Source of the DNA: Phycisphaerae bacterium
Lineage (GTDB): Bacteria; Planctomycetota; Phycisphaerae; UBA1845; UTPLA1
Assembly (NCBI GenBank): GCA_023150615.1
Contig: JAKLKO010000014.1
Coordinates: 1 to 64,000 of the forward strand
Reading direction: 5' to 3'
Length of the DNA: 64,000 nucleotides
Below are positions 44,793-52,706 of this stretch, one piece after another; the stretch's first letter is position 1, and the number at the start of each line of letters is the position of its first letter. The notes under the pieces were generated by a model that saw only the letters and a list, made by a program, of their open reading frames with translations, searched no databases and was not told the DNA's origin. A program made the position numbers and the translations under genes.

Positions 44793-47327
44793 CTACGGGC
44801 AAACGCCTTGGAGCAAACAAGTTATGAACAGACCCGTGTCGGTCGAGTTTCGAAACGTGTCGCCGTTGATGTCCGCGGCGCAAAGCTCGCGCTGCGTGCC
44901 GGTTCCGTTCAGCGTTGCCGCGACGAACTTGCCGATGTCGGCGCCGTCAACCGTGCCGTTGTCATCCATGTCGCCCGGCGAACACGTGACGGTCACGAGA
45001 AACCCGTTCGCGAGCGTCGCCGCCTGCGTGTCCGGGTTCGTGACGACGACGTTCCACGGGCCGATCACCGCGCCGGCGAGATTCAGGCTGCACGTGATCT
45101 GGCCGGCGTTCACGACGTTGACCGCCGTCGCGTTGATGTCGGGCTGGCCGGACTTCGTCAGCCGGACGGTCGCGCCCGATTGGAAGTTCCCGCCGGCGAG
45201 GTTGGTGACGTTGACGATCGAGTCGGTCTCGCCGGTGTTCGGCGTGATGGAGGAGATCGTCGGCGCGGGCAGGACGGACGCCACCTGCCCGGTCACGAGC
45301 AACGCGTAGCCCTGCTTAAGCCCGGTGGTGTTCACGACCGGCGCATTGACGGTGATCGTATACGAACCGGGCGACGGCGCGTTGAGCAGGACCTGCTCGA
45401 CGTTGTTAACGAGATCGGCCGAGCCGCCGGTCGCCGACTGGCCGCCGGAGAAGACGTTTCCGAGATACGTGGCCGGACCCGGCGCGGTGACGGTCAGGTT
45501 GAGGTTGTTGATGTAGGCCGGATTGGCGTTGACGGCGGCGGCCTCCTCGGTCCAGACGAGCGTGACCTTGAGCGGTTCGCTCGAGCCGGTGACGGTGACG
45601 TTGTAATTCGCCGACTGCCCGGTGCTCAGGCCGTTGGCGTTCCACTTGTCATCGAGCACGACGAGCATGCGCGTGTCGCCGGCGAAGTAGAGCGCGTTCT
45701 CGAGCAGGACGCGGCCCCAGCCTTCGCGATTGCTCGGATAGCCGCTGATGCCCGTCATGTCGACGGCCGAGTTGATGAGCATGGCCTTCATCAATGCGCC
45801 CGAGGGGGTGAAGGCATTGCCGGAGACGGCCGCGCCGGACGGATAGAAACCGTCGGTGAAATACTGCCGCACGAGCAAACCGCAGCCGGCGACGGCCGGA
45901 CAGGCCATCGAGTTTCCGGTGAAGCCGGACCCCGTGAAGCCGCAGGTCGTGCCGGAATTCGAGGAGACGGTCGAGCAGCCGGGGGCCGTGACTTCGGGTT
46001 TGCGGCGTCCGTCCTGCGTCATTGCGAAGCCGACGCTGCTGCACTGGCTGCCCTGGTTTGGCGAATCGCTCGTCAGCACGACGGCGAGACAATTCTTCGC
46101 ATTCTCGGGCGTCTTGACGGCGGCGTTGAGGTTGGTGCAGGCAAAGAGAACGAGGTTGTCCTCGTTGTTGAAGCTGAAGACGTCGATGGCGCGGCACCAG
46201 CTCGTGTAGCTGGTCGTGCCGTCGTCACCCCAACTGTTGCTATGGACTCGGCCGCCGTTGCCACCGTTCGCGTTTCGATTCTGGTTGAGGATCGTCAGCA
46301 GGTTCGACGAGCCGACGCTGCTGAGGTTCGTGAACGCCATCCGCGCCATGTAGGCCATGCCGCGGTTGGTCGTGCCGCCGCTGACGGGCTGCTCATCTCC
46401 GAGAAACGTCCCGGCGGTGTGCGTGCCGTGCGGATCGACCGCCGTGCTGCCGAAGTAGGCGACGATTTTGCGATGCGTTGAGCCGATCGGCACGCCGAGC
46501 GGATCGGCAAAGGAACAATGATCAGTACGCACACCGCCGTCGATGTGCCCGCCGACCTGGTTTTCTCCGTGCAGCCCCTTGTTCCACACCGTCGTCGAGC
46601 TCGAGACGTTTGTCTGGAGGATCCAGCGGTTGGTGCTGTTGCGGAGCACGGCCTCCGACGCCTCCTCGATGAATTGCACCGCCGGGATGTCGGCGAGCGC
46701 CGCGTGCGTTCCGGCAGGCAGCGTCATCTCGAAAATGCCGGCTGAGCCGTCAAAGTCCGCGGCGGTGATCACCGCGCCGGGCAGCGCCAGCAGCGCCGCA
46801 AGGCCGGCGTTCACATCCTCGCCGGCGAAGAGCTGCACGGTCAGCTTGACGATGTTCTGCTGCTGAAGGGCGAGCCGCTCGGGCGTCTGAAAGGTCCGCT
46901 GGCCGATGGTCGGATCGAGCTTCCACATCTTGTCGAACGGTCCGACCCAGCGGACAAACGGCGTGTTCGAGAACTTGCCGGAATCGAATCCGGCGGGCAA
47001 GCGCACGACGTAGGCGTTCGCGGGCAGGTACTGACCCAGGGTCACGCCGATGGCCGCGAGCGCGTCGCGCTTCTCGGGTGTCAACGGTCCGTCGAGTTGG
47101 ACGACGAACCGCCCGGCCTGTGCCAGCGGCGCGACGGCCGCGCCGTCACGCGCGCGGTGGATCGACGTCGCGGCGTCGAGGTGGATCGTGCCGGCACGCA
47201 GATGCAGCGCGTGCGGATCGATCGCGCCGATGACGCCCGGCGCTTGCGCGAACGATGCGCCGGCCGCGAAACCCGCGAGCAGCGATGAGACGAGGACTCC
47301 CCTTCCGAAATGCACCCGGGCGCGCAT
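44793..47327 (-). CDS. Secreted S8 subtilisin-like protease with dockerin-like C-terminus
   Basis: This 844-residue protein has a signal peptide (LVSSLLAGFAAGASFA) and an inhibitor-I9-like propeptide (residues 70-235). The catalytic triad is seen as GGHIDGGVRTDH (Asp), DPHGTHTAGT (His) and FTGNSMACPAVAG (Ser). A P-domain-like beta region lies after 530 (VVLDDKWNANGLSTGQSANY). An IPT-like domain follows (TISSITPNTGETDSIVNV) and then a dockerin-like end (DMDDNGTVDGADIGKFVAAT ... DINGDTFRNSTDTGLF). This tail matches the one on the giant protein at 34674-41690, suggesting a shared surface-attachment route. Confidence 0.88.
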   Translation of the reverse strand: MRARVHFGRGVLVSSLLAGFAAGASFAQAPGVIGAIDPHALHLRAGTIHLDAATSIHRARDGAAVAPLAQAGRFVVQLDGPLTPEKRDALAAIGVTLGQYLPANAYVVRLPAGFDSGKFSNTPFVRWVGPFDKMWKLDPTIGQRTFQTPERLALQQQNIVKLTVQLFAGEDVNAGLAALLALPGAVITAADFDGSAGIFEMTLPAGTHAALADIPAVQFIEEASEAVLRNSTNRWILQTNVSSSTTVWNKGLHGENQVGGHIDGGVRTDHCSFADPLGVPIGSTHRKIVAYFGSTAVDPHGTHTAGTFLGDEQPVSGGTTNRGMAYMARMAFTNLSSVGSSNLLTILNQNRNANGGNGGRVHSNSWGDDGTTSYTSWCRAIDVFSFNNEDNLVLFACTNLNAAVKTPENAKNCLAVVLTSDSPNQGSQCSSVGFAMTQDGRRKPEVTAPGCSTVSSNSGTTCGFTGSGFTGNSMACPAVAGCGLLVRQYFTDGFYPSGAAVSGNAFTPSGALMKAMLINSAVDMTGISGYPSNREGWGRVLLENALYFAGDTRMLVVLDDKWNANGLSTGQSANYNVTVTGSSEPLKVTLVWTEEAAAVNANPAYINNLNLTVTAPGPATYLGNVFSGGQSATGGSADLVNNVEQVLLNAPSPGSYTITVNAPVVNTTGLKQGYALLVTGQVASVLPAPTISSITPNTGETDSIVNVTNLAGGNFQSGATVRLTKSGQPDINATAVNVVNAGQITCSLNLAGAVIGPWNVVVTNPDTQAATLANGFLVTVTCSPGDMDDNGTVDGADIGKFVAATLNGTGTQRELCAADINGDTFRNSTDTGLFITCLLQGVCP

Positions 47328-47599
47328 GGTACTTGCCTTCCCTTGTCTGTTCAGGGCGTCCCCGGCCGGACCCGACCGCGGGATGGACTCGATACGTCGA
47401 CTCGAGAGAACCCAGGCCCCTCGAAAACACCGCGAGACGTGCGAGCGCTCCTGCTAGACTAGAACGTTACTCGCGGCCGACTGATTCCCGCGATCCGCGT
47501 TCCGGCTACCATCACGATCGGCTCGGCGACGCACCCGGATCGGCTTCGTTCGGAGCCGGCCGGGCGTCGAGCGGATGATCGAAGCCCGCAAGGGGCTGG

Positions 47600-47638
47600 A
47601 TGGAAGACATTGTGCAGATTGAGGTTATCGGACATTGA
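47600..47638 (+). CDS. Possible 12-codon leader peptide coupled to rluD-like gene
   Basis: ATG at 47600 is preceded by AAGGGG and encodes MEDIVQIEVIGH. Its stop TGA overlaps the TTG start of the pseudouridine synthase (TTGA). It could allow translational coupling for a gene with a weak TTG start. It may also be chance. Confidence 0.25.
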   Translation: MEDIVQIEVIGH

Positions 47639-48789
47639 ACCCGGCCGTTCCGCCTCCTGACGAACTCGACGATGATCTCGCCGATCCCGCGCTCGCGGCC
47701 GACGATGAGCCGGCGCTCGCCGAGTCGCCCGACGACGAAATACTGGATCGTCCGGTCCCCCTCGAACAGGACGGCGTCGGACCGCAGCATGTCCGGCTGC
47801 GCCTCCGCCGCAAGCTCCCCGGACGCCGACTCGACAAGTACCTGCACGGCCGATTCATGCGGCTGTCGCGCACGACCATCCAGCGGTTGATCCGCCAGGG
47901 TTCGATCACGGTCAACGGTAAGCCGACGAAGTGCAGCTACGAGATGGAGGCTGGGGACGTCGTCGACCTGCTCATCCCGCCGCCCGAGCCGTACGAAGTC
48001 ATCCCCGAGGCCATCCCGCTGGACGTGATCTACGAGGACGAGCACCTGCTCGCGATCAACAAGCAAACGGGCATCATCTGCCACCCCGCGCGCGCGACGC
48101 AGACCGGCACCATCGCCAACGCGCTGGCGCACTACTGCCGCTCCCTGTCGCACGGCGATGACCCGTTCCGGCCGGGCATCGTGCACCGGCTCGACAAGAA
48201 CACGACTGGCGTCATGATCGTCGCGAAGACGGACGAGGCGCACTGGAAGCTGGCGCTGCAATTCGAGCGTCGCACGACGCGGAAGACCTACGTCGCGTTC
48301 GCGCACGGCGTCGTGCCCTACGACGAGGACGTCATCAACCTGCCCATCGGGCAGCACCCGACCGTGCACGATCGGTACGTCATCACCGGCCTGGCCGAGC
48401 GACTCGGCGGGCGATTCGCGAAGGGGCTCGGCAAGGAGGCGGTGACGCACTACTGCGTTGTCGAGCGATTCAACGGTTTTACGTTCGTGGAACTGTCGCC
48501 GAAGACCGGCCGCACGCATCAGCTCCGCGTGCACATGAGCCACCTCGGCCATCCGCTCGTCGGCGACCCGTTCTACGGCGGGCGGCACGTGACGCTTCGC
48601 GACCTGACGGGTCGGCCGGAAGACTCGACCGAGCCGATCTTCACGCGGCAGGCGCTGCACGCGTACCGGCTGGCGATCACGCACCCCTTCACGAACCAGC
48701 CGTTGGAGATCACGGCCCCGATCCCCGCGGACATGCAGCGATTGTATGAGCTATTGAAGGCGTATCGGCCGGGGACGACGAAGCGTTAA
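47635..48789 (+). CDS. RluA/RluD-family 23S rRNA pseudouridine synthase
   Basis: This 384-residue enzyme isomerises uridine to pseudouridine in rRNA. An acidic, low-complexity N-terminal extension (residues 1-45, rich in Asp, Glu and Pro) is followed by an S4 RNA-binding domain (LDKYLHGRFMRLSRTTIQRL). The catalytic domain has the motif PGIVHRLDKNTTGVMIVAK, where Asp is catalytic. It ends with TGRTHQLRVHMSHLGHPLVG. The start is TTG 47635, preceded by GAGG 9 bases upstream and overlapping a tiny reading frame. Position on rRNA cannot be told. Confidence 0.92.
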   Translation: MNPAVPPPDELDDDLADPALAADDEPALAESPDDEILDRPVPLEQDGVGPQHVRLRLRRKLPGRRLDKYLHGRFMRLSRTTIQRLIRQGSITVNGKPTKCSYEMEAGDVVDLLIPPPEPYEVIPEAIPLDVIYEDEHLLAINKQTGIICHPARATQTGTIANALAHYCRSLSHGDDPFRPGIVHRLDKNTTGVMIVAKTDEAHWKLALQFERRTTRKTYVAFAHGVVPYDEDVINLPIGQHPTVHDRYVITGLAERLGGRFAKGLGKEAVTHYCVVERFNGFTFVELSPKTGRTHQLRVHMSHLGHPLVGDPFYGGRHVTLRDLTGRPEDSTEPIFTRQALHAYRLAITHPFTNQPLEITAPIPADMQRLYELLKAYRPGTTKR

Positions 48790-48895
48790 GCCGCCGCCTC
48801 GGGACCCTCCGGTACATGTCGAATGCCGATTGGAAACGGCGGCGCGGAAATGCGCGCGGATTCCAATGAACGGTTCGCGGCGCCGGACGATCGCG

Positions 48896-50023
48896 CTACG
48901 GTGAGGGCGCCGCGTGGACCACGGTCGCTCCTTTCGAATCCGTCCGGGTGTCAACGACTCTCCATCCGTCAGGTGTCAACTCCCTCGCGGCGAAGGCCGA
49001 CGACACATCGATGTTGACGGCAACGCGCTCGATCTCGATTCTCTTCTGACTGGTGCGGCGACCGGCCTGATATTCGCTGATCTCTGCTCGCATGGGGTAC
49101 CAGATACCCGCCGCGACCTCGCGGAACTCGTCGCACAGCACTCGCCGCGCTTCGCGACCATCCGCGTCGTAGCATACGATTTCGTGGCATACCGAGGGCC
49201 GGGATGGATCCAGAAAGAACTCGATCACGCACTGCTGCGAGCCGGGAACGCCGATCCGGACGAGGTCGCCGACGCAACCGGTGCTCGAGGTGACACCGCG
49301 CCGCAATTCGATCACACGAAAGAAGCGCGATTGAAGGCTCGAGATCGAGTTTTCCGGATCACTGCGTGCGTCGCGGCGGGCGTCCCGCAGGCTGCGCCAG
49401 AATCGTCCCGCGAAGGCGGGACTGCCGAGCACATCCCAGTTCATGTTCCCAAGCCACGAGGCGTCAATCCGGACGCGTTGTCGTCCGTGGTCGAGATCGT
49501 AGAGTATCGGCTTGGCTTGCGTTCCAGACGCCGCGGCGGCCGGCGCAATGAGAATGAGTGAAACGTCAAACTCCGGCGGCTGGCGATCGGCGCCGCCTTT
49601 CAGGTACGACCTCGGTTCAGGGAGCAAGGTCAGGTAGCGCTGGTCATAGCGAAGCGAGCCATCGTCAGCGGCTCGAACGCGTTCGCGTGCACGAACGTGC
49701 CCCGGCAGCCCGCTCGAAATCACCCGATCCTGCGAAAGCCGATCGAGCAGCATCCGGTCGGGATGATCAGCAGGCGGATTGCCGCCGGGCCAGCGCCGGC
49801 GTATCACGTTCAGGATGTCATCCGTACGGTCCCTCGGCGGAACAGGGTCCTGATCGGTCTCCGAGTTGATTACCACGTCAATTGTACGAATGCCGTTGTC
49901 CGCGGCCAGCGCATCGAACACGGCGCGATCGACCGCCGACTGTGCACTGCCCGACTCGGCGGTGCGATCCACCTGGGTGACGCACGCGCAGCCGAGAACC
50001 AGCAACACGATTGAACCCGTCAT
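48896..50023 (-). CDS. Lipoprotein with LolA-like beta fold, third gene of secreted-protein cassette A
   Basis: This 375-residue protein starts at ATG 50023; GGGAGGT lies 6 bases before it. A lipobox LVLGC follows (Cys near residue 11), so it is lipid-anchored. Residues about 120-370 have the strand pattern of the outer-membrane lipoprotein-sorting fold: CVIEFFLDPSRPSVCHEIVC, then YDADGREARRV and GIWYPMRAEISEY. It is the last of three minus-strand genes (51539 to 48896) in cassette A. The protein at 53419-54414 in cassette B has a similar fold, consistent with parallel cassettes. Confidence 0.6.
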   Translation of the reverse strand: MTGSIVLLVLGCACVTQVDRTAESGSAQSAVDRAVFDALAADNGIRTIDVVINSETDQDPVPPRDRTDDILNVIRRRWPGGNPPADHPDRMLLDRLSQDRVISSGLPGHVRARERVRAADDGSLRYDQRYLTLLPEPRSYLKGGADRQPPEFDVSLILIAPAAAASGTQAKPILYDLDHGRQRVRIDASWLGNMNWDVLGSPAFAGRFWRSLRDARRDARSDPENSISSLQSRFFRVIELRRGVTSSTGCVGDLVRIGVPGSQQCVIEFFLDPSRPSVCHEIVCYDADGREARRVLCDEFREVAAGIWYPMRAEISEYQAGRRTSQKRIEIERVAVNIDVSSAFAARELTPDGWRVVDTRTDSKGATVVHAAPSP

Positions 50024-50092
50024 CGCTCTACCTCCCTTCATGCGAACGCTCCACCCGTCGCGCAAACCGTGCGAAATCCCGACGCGCGATCG

Positions 50093-50722
50093 TCAGCCGT
50101 TCCCGAACCCCGGGTCTTCGTTGGGAGGATTGGGATCGGCCGGCGGAATGGTCTGGGTGCACGAACCGAGCGTTACACAGGAATAGCCGTACCCGCAATG
50201 GGTCACCACCGTTCTTGGGTCGGGATGAGGATAGCATCGATCGATGAATTCGCAGTGCGTCAGACAGGTCTCGCCCCCCGCCGCGACTAGAATGCAGGCG
50301 ATGCAGCCGGGACAGCCTGGGCCGCCAGCGAGACATGCACCGCATGCGGTACCGCATGCAATGTCGCCCAAAATACATGCCACGAAATGGGAATAGTTGT
50401 AGTCCGTCAAGCATGGCCGCGTGAACCCGACCGGGCCGTACATTTCAGCACACTCGTCGCCGCCTCCCTCCGCGAGCGTTGCGCCCTGACACCAGTCCCA
50501 CTCCCAGTGTTCTAGTTGCGACGGACATCCTTGCAGTTCTTCAAAGCACTCGCATGGAATGTCCATCCGGGCTACGTCACACTTCACACACGGTGTCCCG
50601 GGCACGACCCGAGGATCCTGCGTGGGGCACTCATCCACCGCCCGAGCATCGTCGGTACGCGTCACGGCGCAAGCGATTACGGCAATCGCGATCGACAGAA
50701 AGCACGCTACCACGCGCTGCAC
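50093..50722 (-). CDS. Secreted Cys-rich protein, second gene of cassette A
   Basis: This 209-residue protein starts at GTG 50722, with GGAG a few bases upstream. A signal peptide (LSIAIAVIACAVTRTDDARA) is followed by a mature chain holding more than 20 Cys, many in CxxC and CxC spacing (CGTACGACLAGGPGCPGC, CLTHCEFIDRC). The pattern suggests multiple disulfides. The central hydrophobic Cys block is reminiscent of small secreted peptides, but I recognise no family. It ends in a Pro/Asn-rich tail. Confidence 0.5.
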   Translation of the reverse strand: MQRVVACFLSIAIAVIACAVTRTDDARAVDECPTQDPRVVPGTPCVKCDVARMDIPCECFEELQGCPSQLEHWEWDWCQGATLAEGGGDECAEMYGPVGFTRPCLTDYNYSHFVACILGDIACGTACGACLAGGPGCPGCIACILVAAGGETCLTHCEFIDRCYPHPDPRTVVTHCGYGYSCVTLGSCTQTIPPADPNPPNEDPGFGNG

Positions 50723-50807
50723 GGCACATCTCCTTCACAAACTTGAATGCACCTCGCCATGGCACACGCCGCTGCGGCGCAATCCGGGCGCGGAGCAGCG
50801 GGATGCC

Positions 50808-51539
50808 CTATTGCTGTTCGTCGGCCAGCACGACCTCGGAATACCGGACGCGGGCGCAATGACTGCACGTACACCCCCTGTCGTCGCAGCGGCAGCGGCA
50901 GTAGTATCCCGGCGGACACGTGGTTGATGCCCGGCAATCGCCGCCCGGTGGCCCGGCGTACTCACACTCGCAGCGAGTGTTCTCCTCGGAGGTTGATGAA
51001 ACTGCCGCACCACCCGACTGCACCTTCTCGGTGTCCAACGCGGCCGAGAAATCGAAAGTGGCATCAAACTGCTGCTTCGCGCCCTCGACCCGCAGTTGCA
51101 GCAGCCCGGTATCCTGGTCGTAATCGATCTTCGTGTAGCCGGGGATGTCGAAGATGACGCTCTGTCGCGCGGCGTCCGACTCGGTCATCGGGGCAAATCG
51201 ATGGATCAGACCACTCGACACCTGTTCTCGCGTGAACCGGACGACGGCGTCCTCCTCGACAAGCGACAGGCCGATCGTATTGAGCTTGAAGGCGGTGATC
51301 TCATCATGACCGGTCTCGATCATGACCAGGCCATCCGGGCCGATCCAGACCGTGCCGAGGCCGTCGAACGGCAGTTCGACGGAGGGAACGACCGCCTCGC
51401 CGCCGGGGATCGGGCGCGGAGAGGATGGTTCCTCTGCCTGCAAGGCGGTCGGCCCCGCCGATCCCAGCCAGAATGCGGCCACCATTGCGACGGCGATGAA
51501 AACGACCGCAACGCGCATCACCCCGACGGACCGTTCCAT
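50808..51539 (-). CDS. Secreted protein with Cys-rich C-terminus, first gene of cassette A
   Basis: This 243-residue protein starts at ATG 51539, 7 bases after AAGGAG. A signal peptide (VAVVFIAVAMVAAFWLGSAG) precedes a beta-rich body (residues 35-165). The tail has eleven Cys in a short span (CECEYAGPPGGDCRASTTC, CRCRCDDRGCTCSHC). The first four codons (Met-Glu-Arg-Ser) and the whole upstream region lie in the 360-bp repeat shared with cassette B. The function is unknown. Confidence 0.6.
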   Translation of the reverse strand: MERSVGVMRVAVVFIAVAMVAAFWLGSAGPTALQAEEPSSPRPIPGGEAVVPSVELPFDGLGTVWIGPDGLVMIETGHDEITAFKLNTIGLSLVEEDAVVRFTREQVSSGLIHRFAPMTESDAARQSVIFDIPGYTKIDYDQDTGLLQLRVEGAKQQFDATFDFSAALDTEKVQSGGAAVSSTSEENTRCECEYAGPPGGDCRASTTCPPGYYCRCRCDDRGCTCSHCARVRYSEVVLADEQQ

Positions 51540-51887
51540 TGTCAGCTCCTTCAGTTCACACCGCTCCGCCCACCCTTTTAGGTTTTGTTGCCTGTAATCG
51601 GGCCGTCGGTAAGGCGTCGGAGATTCATAAGCTGATTCTGAACAGTATGTTATGAAATTTTTTTTCCTCCGTGATCGTTCACTTAATTCGCCGGCTTTTT
51701 CTGCGAATGCTGGATAATGCCTTCTCCGATTCGCGGGCTCGAACGTAGCCCTGCCACGCCTCGGTCCTGCTCACGGCGGAACGCGAACAACCGATCATGC
51801 GCGCGATCCTTTCAACTGTGATTGAATAGTCGTTCATGCCTGCGGCCGCGTGCACGACCTGGAAAACGCGACCCTCAATCCCTTTGG
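51528..51887. repeat. 360-bp direct repeat, copy A
   Basis: The sequence matches 54791-55150 over its full length with 12 substitutions and no insertion or deletion (about 97% identity by eye). It spans the last about 69 codons of the tandem-HTH gene, the AT-rich spacer, the ribosome site and the first four codons of the secreted gene. Confidence 0.9.
51540..51678 (-). promoter_or_regulatory. AT-rich control region of cassette A
   Basis: This 139-base spacer carries a run AAAAAAAATTT just 3' of the regulator stop, which could act as an UP element. A short frame MNLRRLTDGPITGNKT (16 codons) follows, preserved in copy B with one residue changed. AAGGAG ends the spacer. A clear -35/-10 pair is not obvious. 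Confidence 0.4.
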
Positions 51888-52182
51888 TCCCTCGCCGAAC
51901 AACTTTCGTGTGGCGCCGCCGAGCAACTCCTGTGGCCCGCGCCCGGCGCGGCGACGCCAGAAAGCGCGATCTGTCTCGAAGATAGACCTTCCATGCGAGG
52001 GTCCTCGCGACTCCGCCGACCGAACCGTGACAAAGTCGCGCAATCTCGCGAATCGATCGCCCGAGGTCGCCGCTCGCCCGCAGCTTGGAGATGACCATCC
52101 AAGCCCGCCCCTCCAGCGTCAACGTCCGCAGTTGCTGAAATGGCCTGCCGCGTGAGTTTCTCATATAGCAAGCGCCGATCAA
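51679..52182 (-). CDS. Tandem-HTH DNA-binding protein, putative regulator of cassette A
   Basis: The 167-residue Arg/Lys-rich protein holds two similar helix-turn-helix units. HTH1 covers about residues 43-70 (SIREIARLCHGSVGGVARTL then AWKVYLRDR). HTH2 covers about 121-150 (ITVERIARMIGCSRSAVSRT then EAWQGYVRAR). The endings AWKVYLRDR and AWQGYVRAR show internal duplication. It lies upstream of cassette A in the same direction. The start is unclear: TTG 52182 or ATG 52164. A strong GGAGGTG near 52210 would instead fit another frame, so a frameshift at the 5' end is possible. HTH2 is duplicated at 54942-55150. Confidence 0.55.
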   Translation of the reverse strand: MIGACYMRNSRGRPFQQLRTLTLEGRAWMVISKLRASGDLGRSIREIARLCHGSVGGVARTLAWKVYLRDRSRFLASPRRARATGVARRRHTKVVRRGTKGIEGRVFQVVHAAAGMNDYSITVERIARMIGCSRSAVSRTEAWQGYVRARESEKALSSIRRKSRRIK

Positions 52183-52233
52183 TCTGGAGATGATTCAGTG
52201 CAAACACCTCCATCCCCTTGGAAACCTGTTTTC

Positions 52234-52261
52234 AGCGTAGTCCCCCCCTGAGACGTGTCAA
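52234..52261 (-). promoter_or_regulatory. Promoter of the tandem-HTH gene
   Basis: On the minus strand, TTGACA (52261-52256) is a perfect -35. TACGCT (52239-52234) lies 16 bases downstream. Transcription would start near 52227, about 45 bases before the gene. Confidence 0.5.
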
Positions 52262-52282
52262 GCGGTTATTCGCAGTATCTCA

Positions 52283-52303
52283 AAGTGACATAGGTTGTCA
52301 CTT
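52283..52303. promoter_or_regulatory. Inverted repeat operator candidate upstream of the HTH promoter
   Basis: AAGTGACA and TGTCACTT arms flank TAGGT, a perfect 8-bp inverted repeat. Another GTGAC half-site lies at 52305-52309. The repeat sits about 20 bases upstream of the -35 box, a good place for autoregulation by a dimeric or tandem HTH protein. Confidence 0.45.
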
Positions 52304-52374
52304 CGTGACGCACCAGGTCGGAAACGGAACAATCGTCGATCCCAACCTGTTTGAGCCGAATTCTCGCGCGGCCT

Positions 52375-52656
52375 CTATCGGCCGGCCACGAGCTTGTCGT
52401 AGATACCTTCGTTGAACCCTACGATCAGCGTCCTGCCGCGCCGGATCGTCGGGGCGCGGAGGTTGCCCGTCGGCCCCAGCATCACCGCAAGCAGCTCGGC
52501 GTCACCCGGCCGGTCCTTTGACATGTCGAAGCGCACGACGTTCTTGCCCCGTGCGGCGATGACGACGTCGGCAGCGCGGGCGAGGCGACGGCGAAGATCA
52601 TTGAGGAGCAGTCGGACATCCGGGCGTTCCTCGTCCGCGTGCTGGGCGTGGATGAC
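52375..52656 (-). pseudogene. C-terminal remnant of an ArsC-family (arsenate-reductase-like) protein
   Basis: The open stretch ends at TAG 52375 and encodes about 90 residues. Its last part reads MSKDRPGDAELLAVMLGPTG, then NLRAPTIRRGRTLIVGFNEG, the characteristic C-terminal half of ArsC/Spx-like thioredoxin-fold proteins. The N-terminal half with the active-site Cys is missing: the frame is interrupted by TGA at 52657-52659 and no start is available. The flanking sequence belongs to other genes. Interpretation: a truncated gene left by rearrangement. Confidence 0.6.
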
Positions 52657-52706
52657 TCAAGGCTGCGGGTGTAGCCGCTGCAAGGTCGCCGCGGCGAGGT
52701 TCGGCT

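Noticed and set aside
51540-51640. Riboswitch-like pairing CTCCG...CGGAG in the cassette A spacer
   Set aside because: In copy B the 3' arm changes to TGGAA, destroying the pairing without compensation, so it is not a conserved stem.
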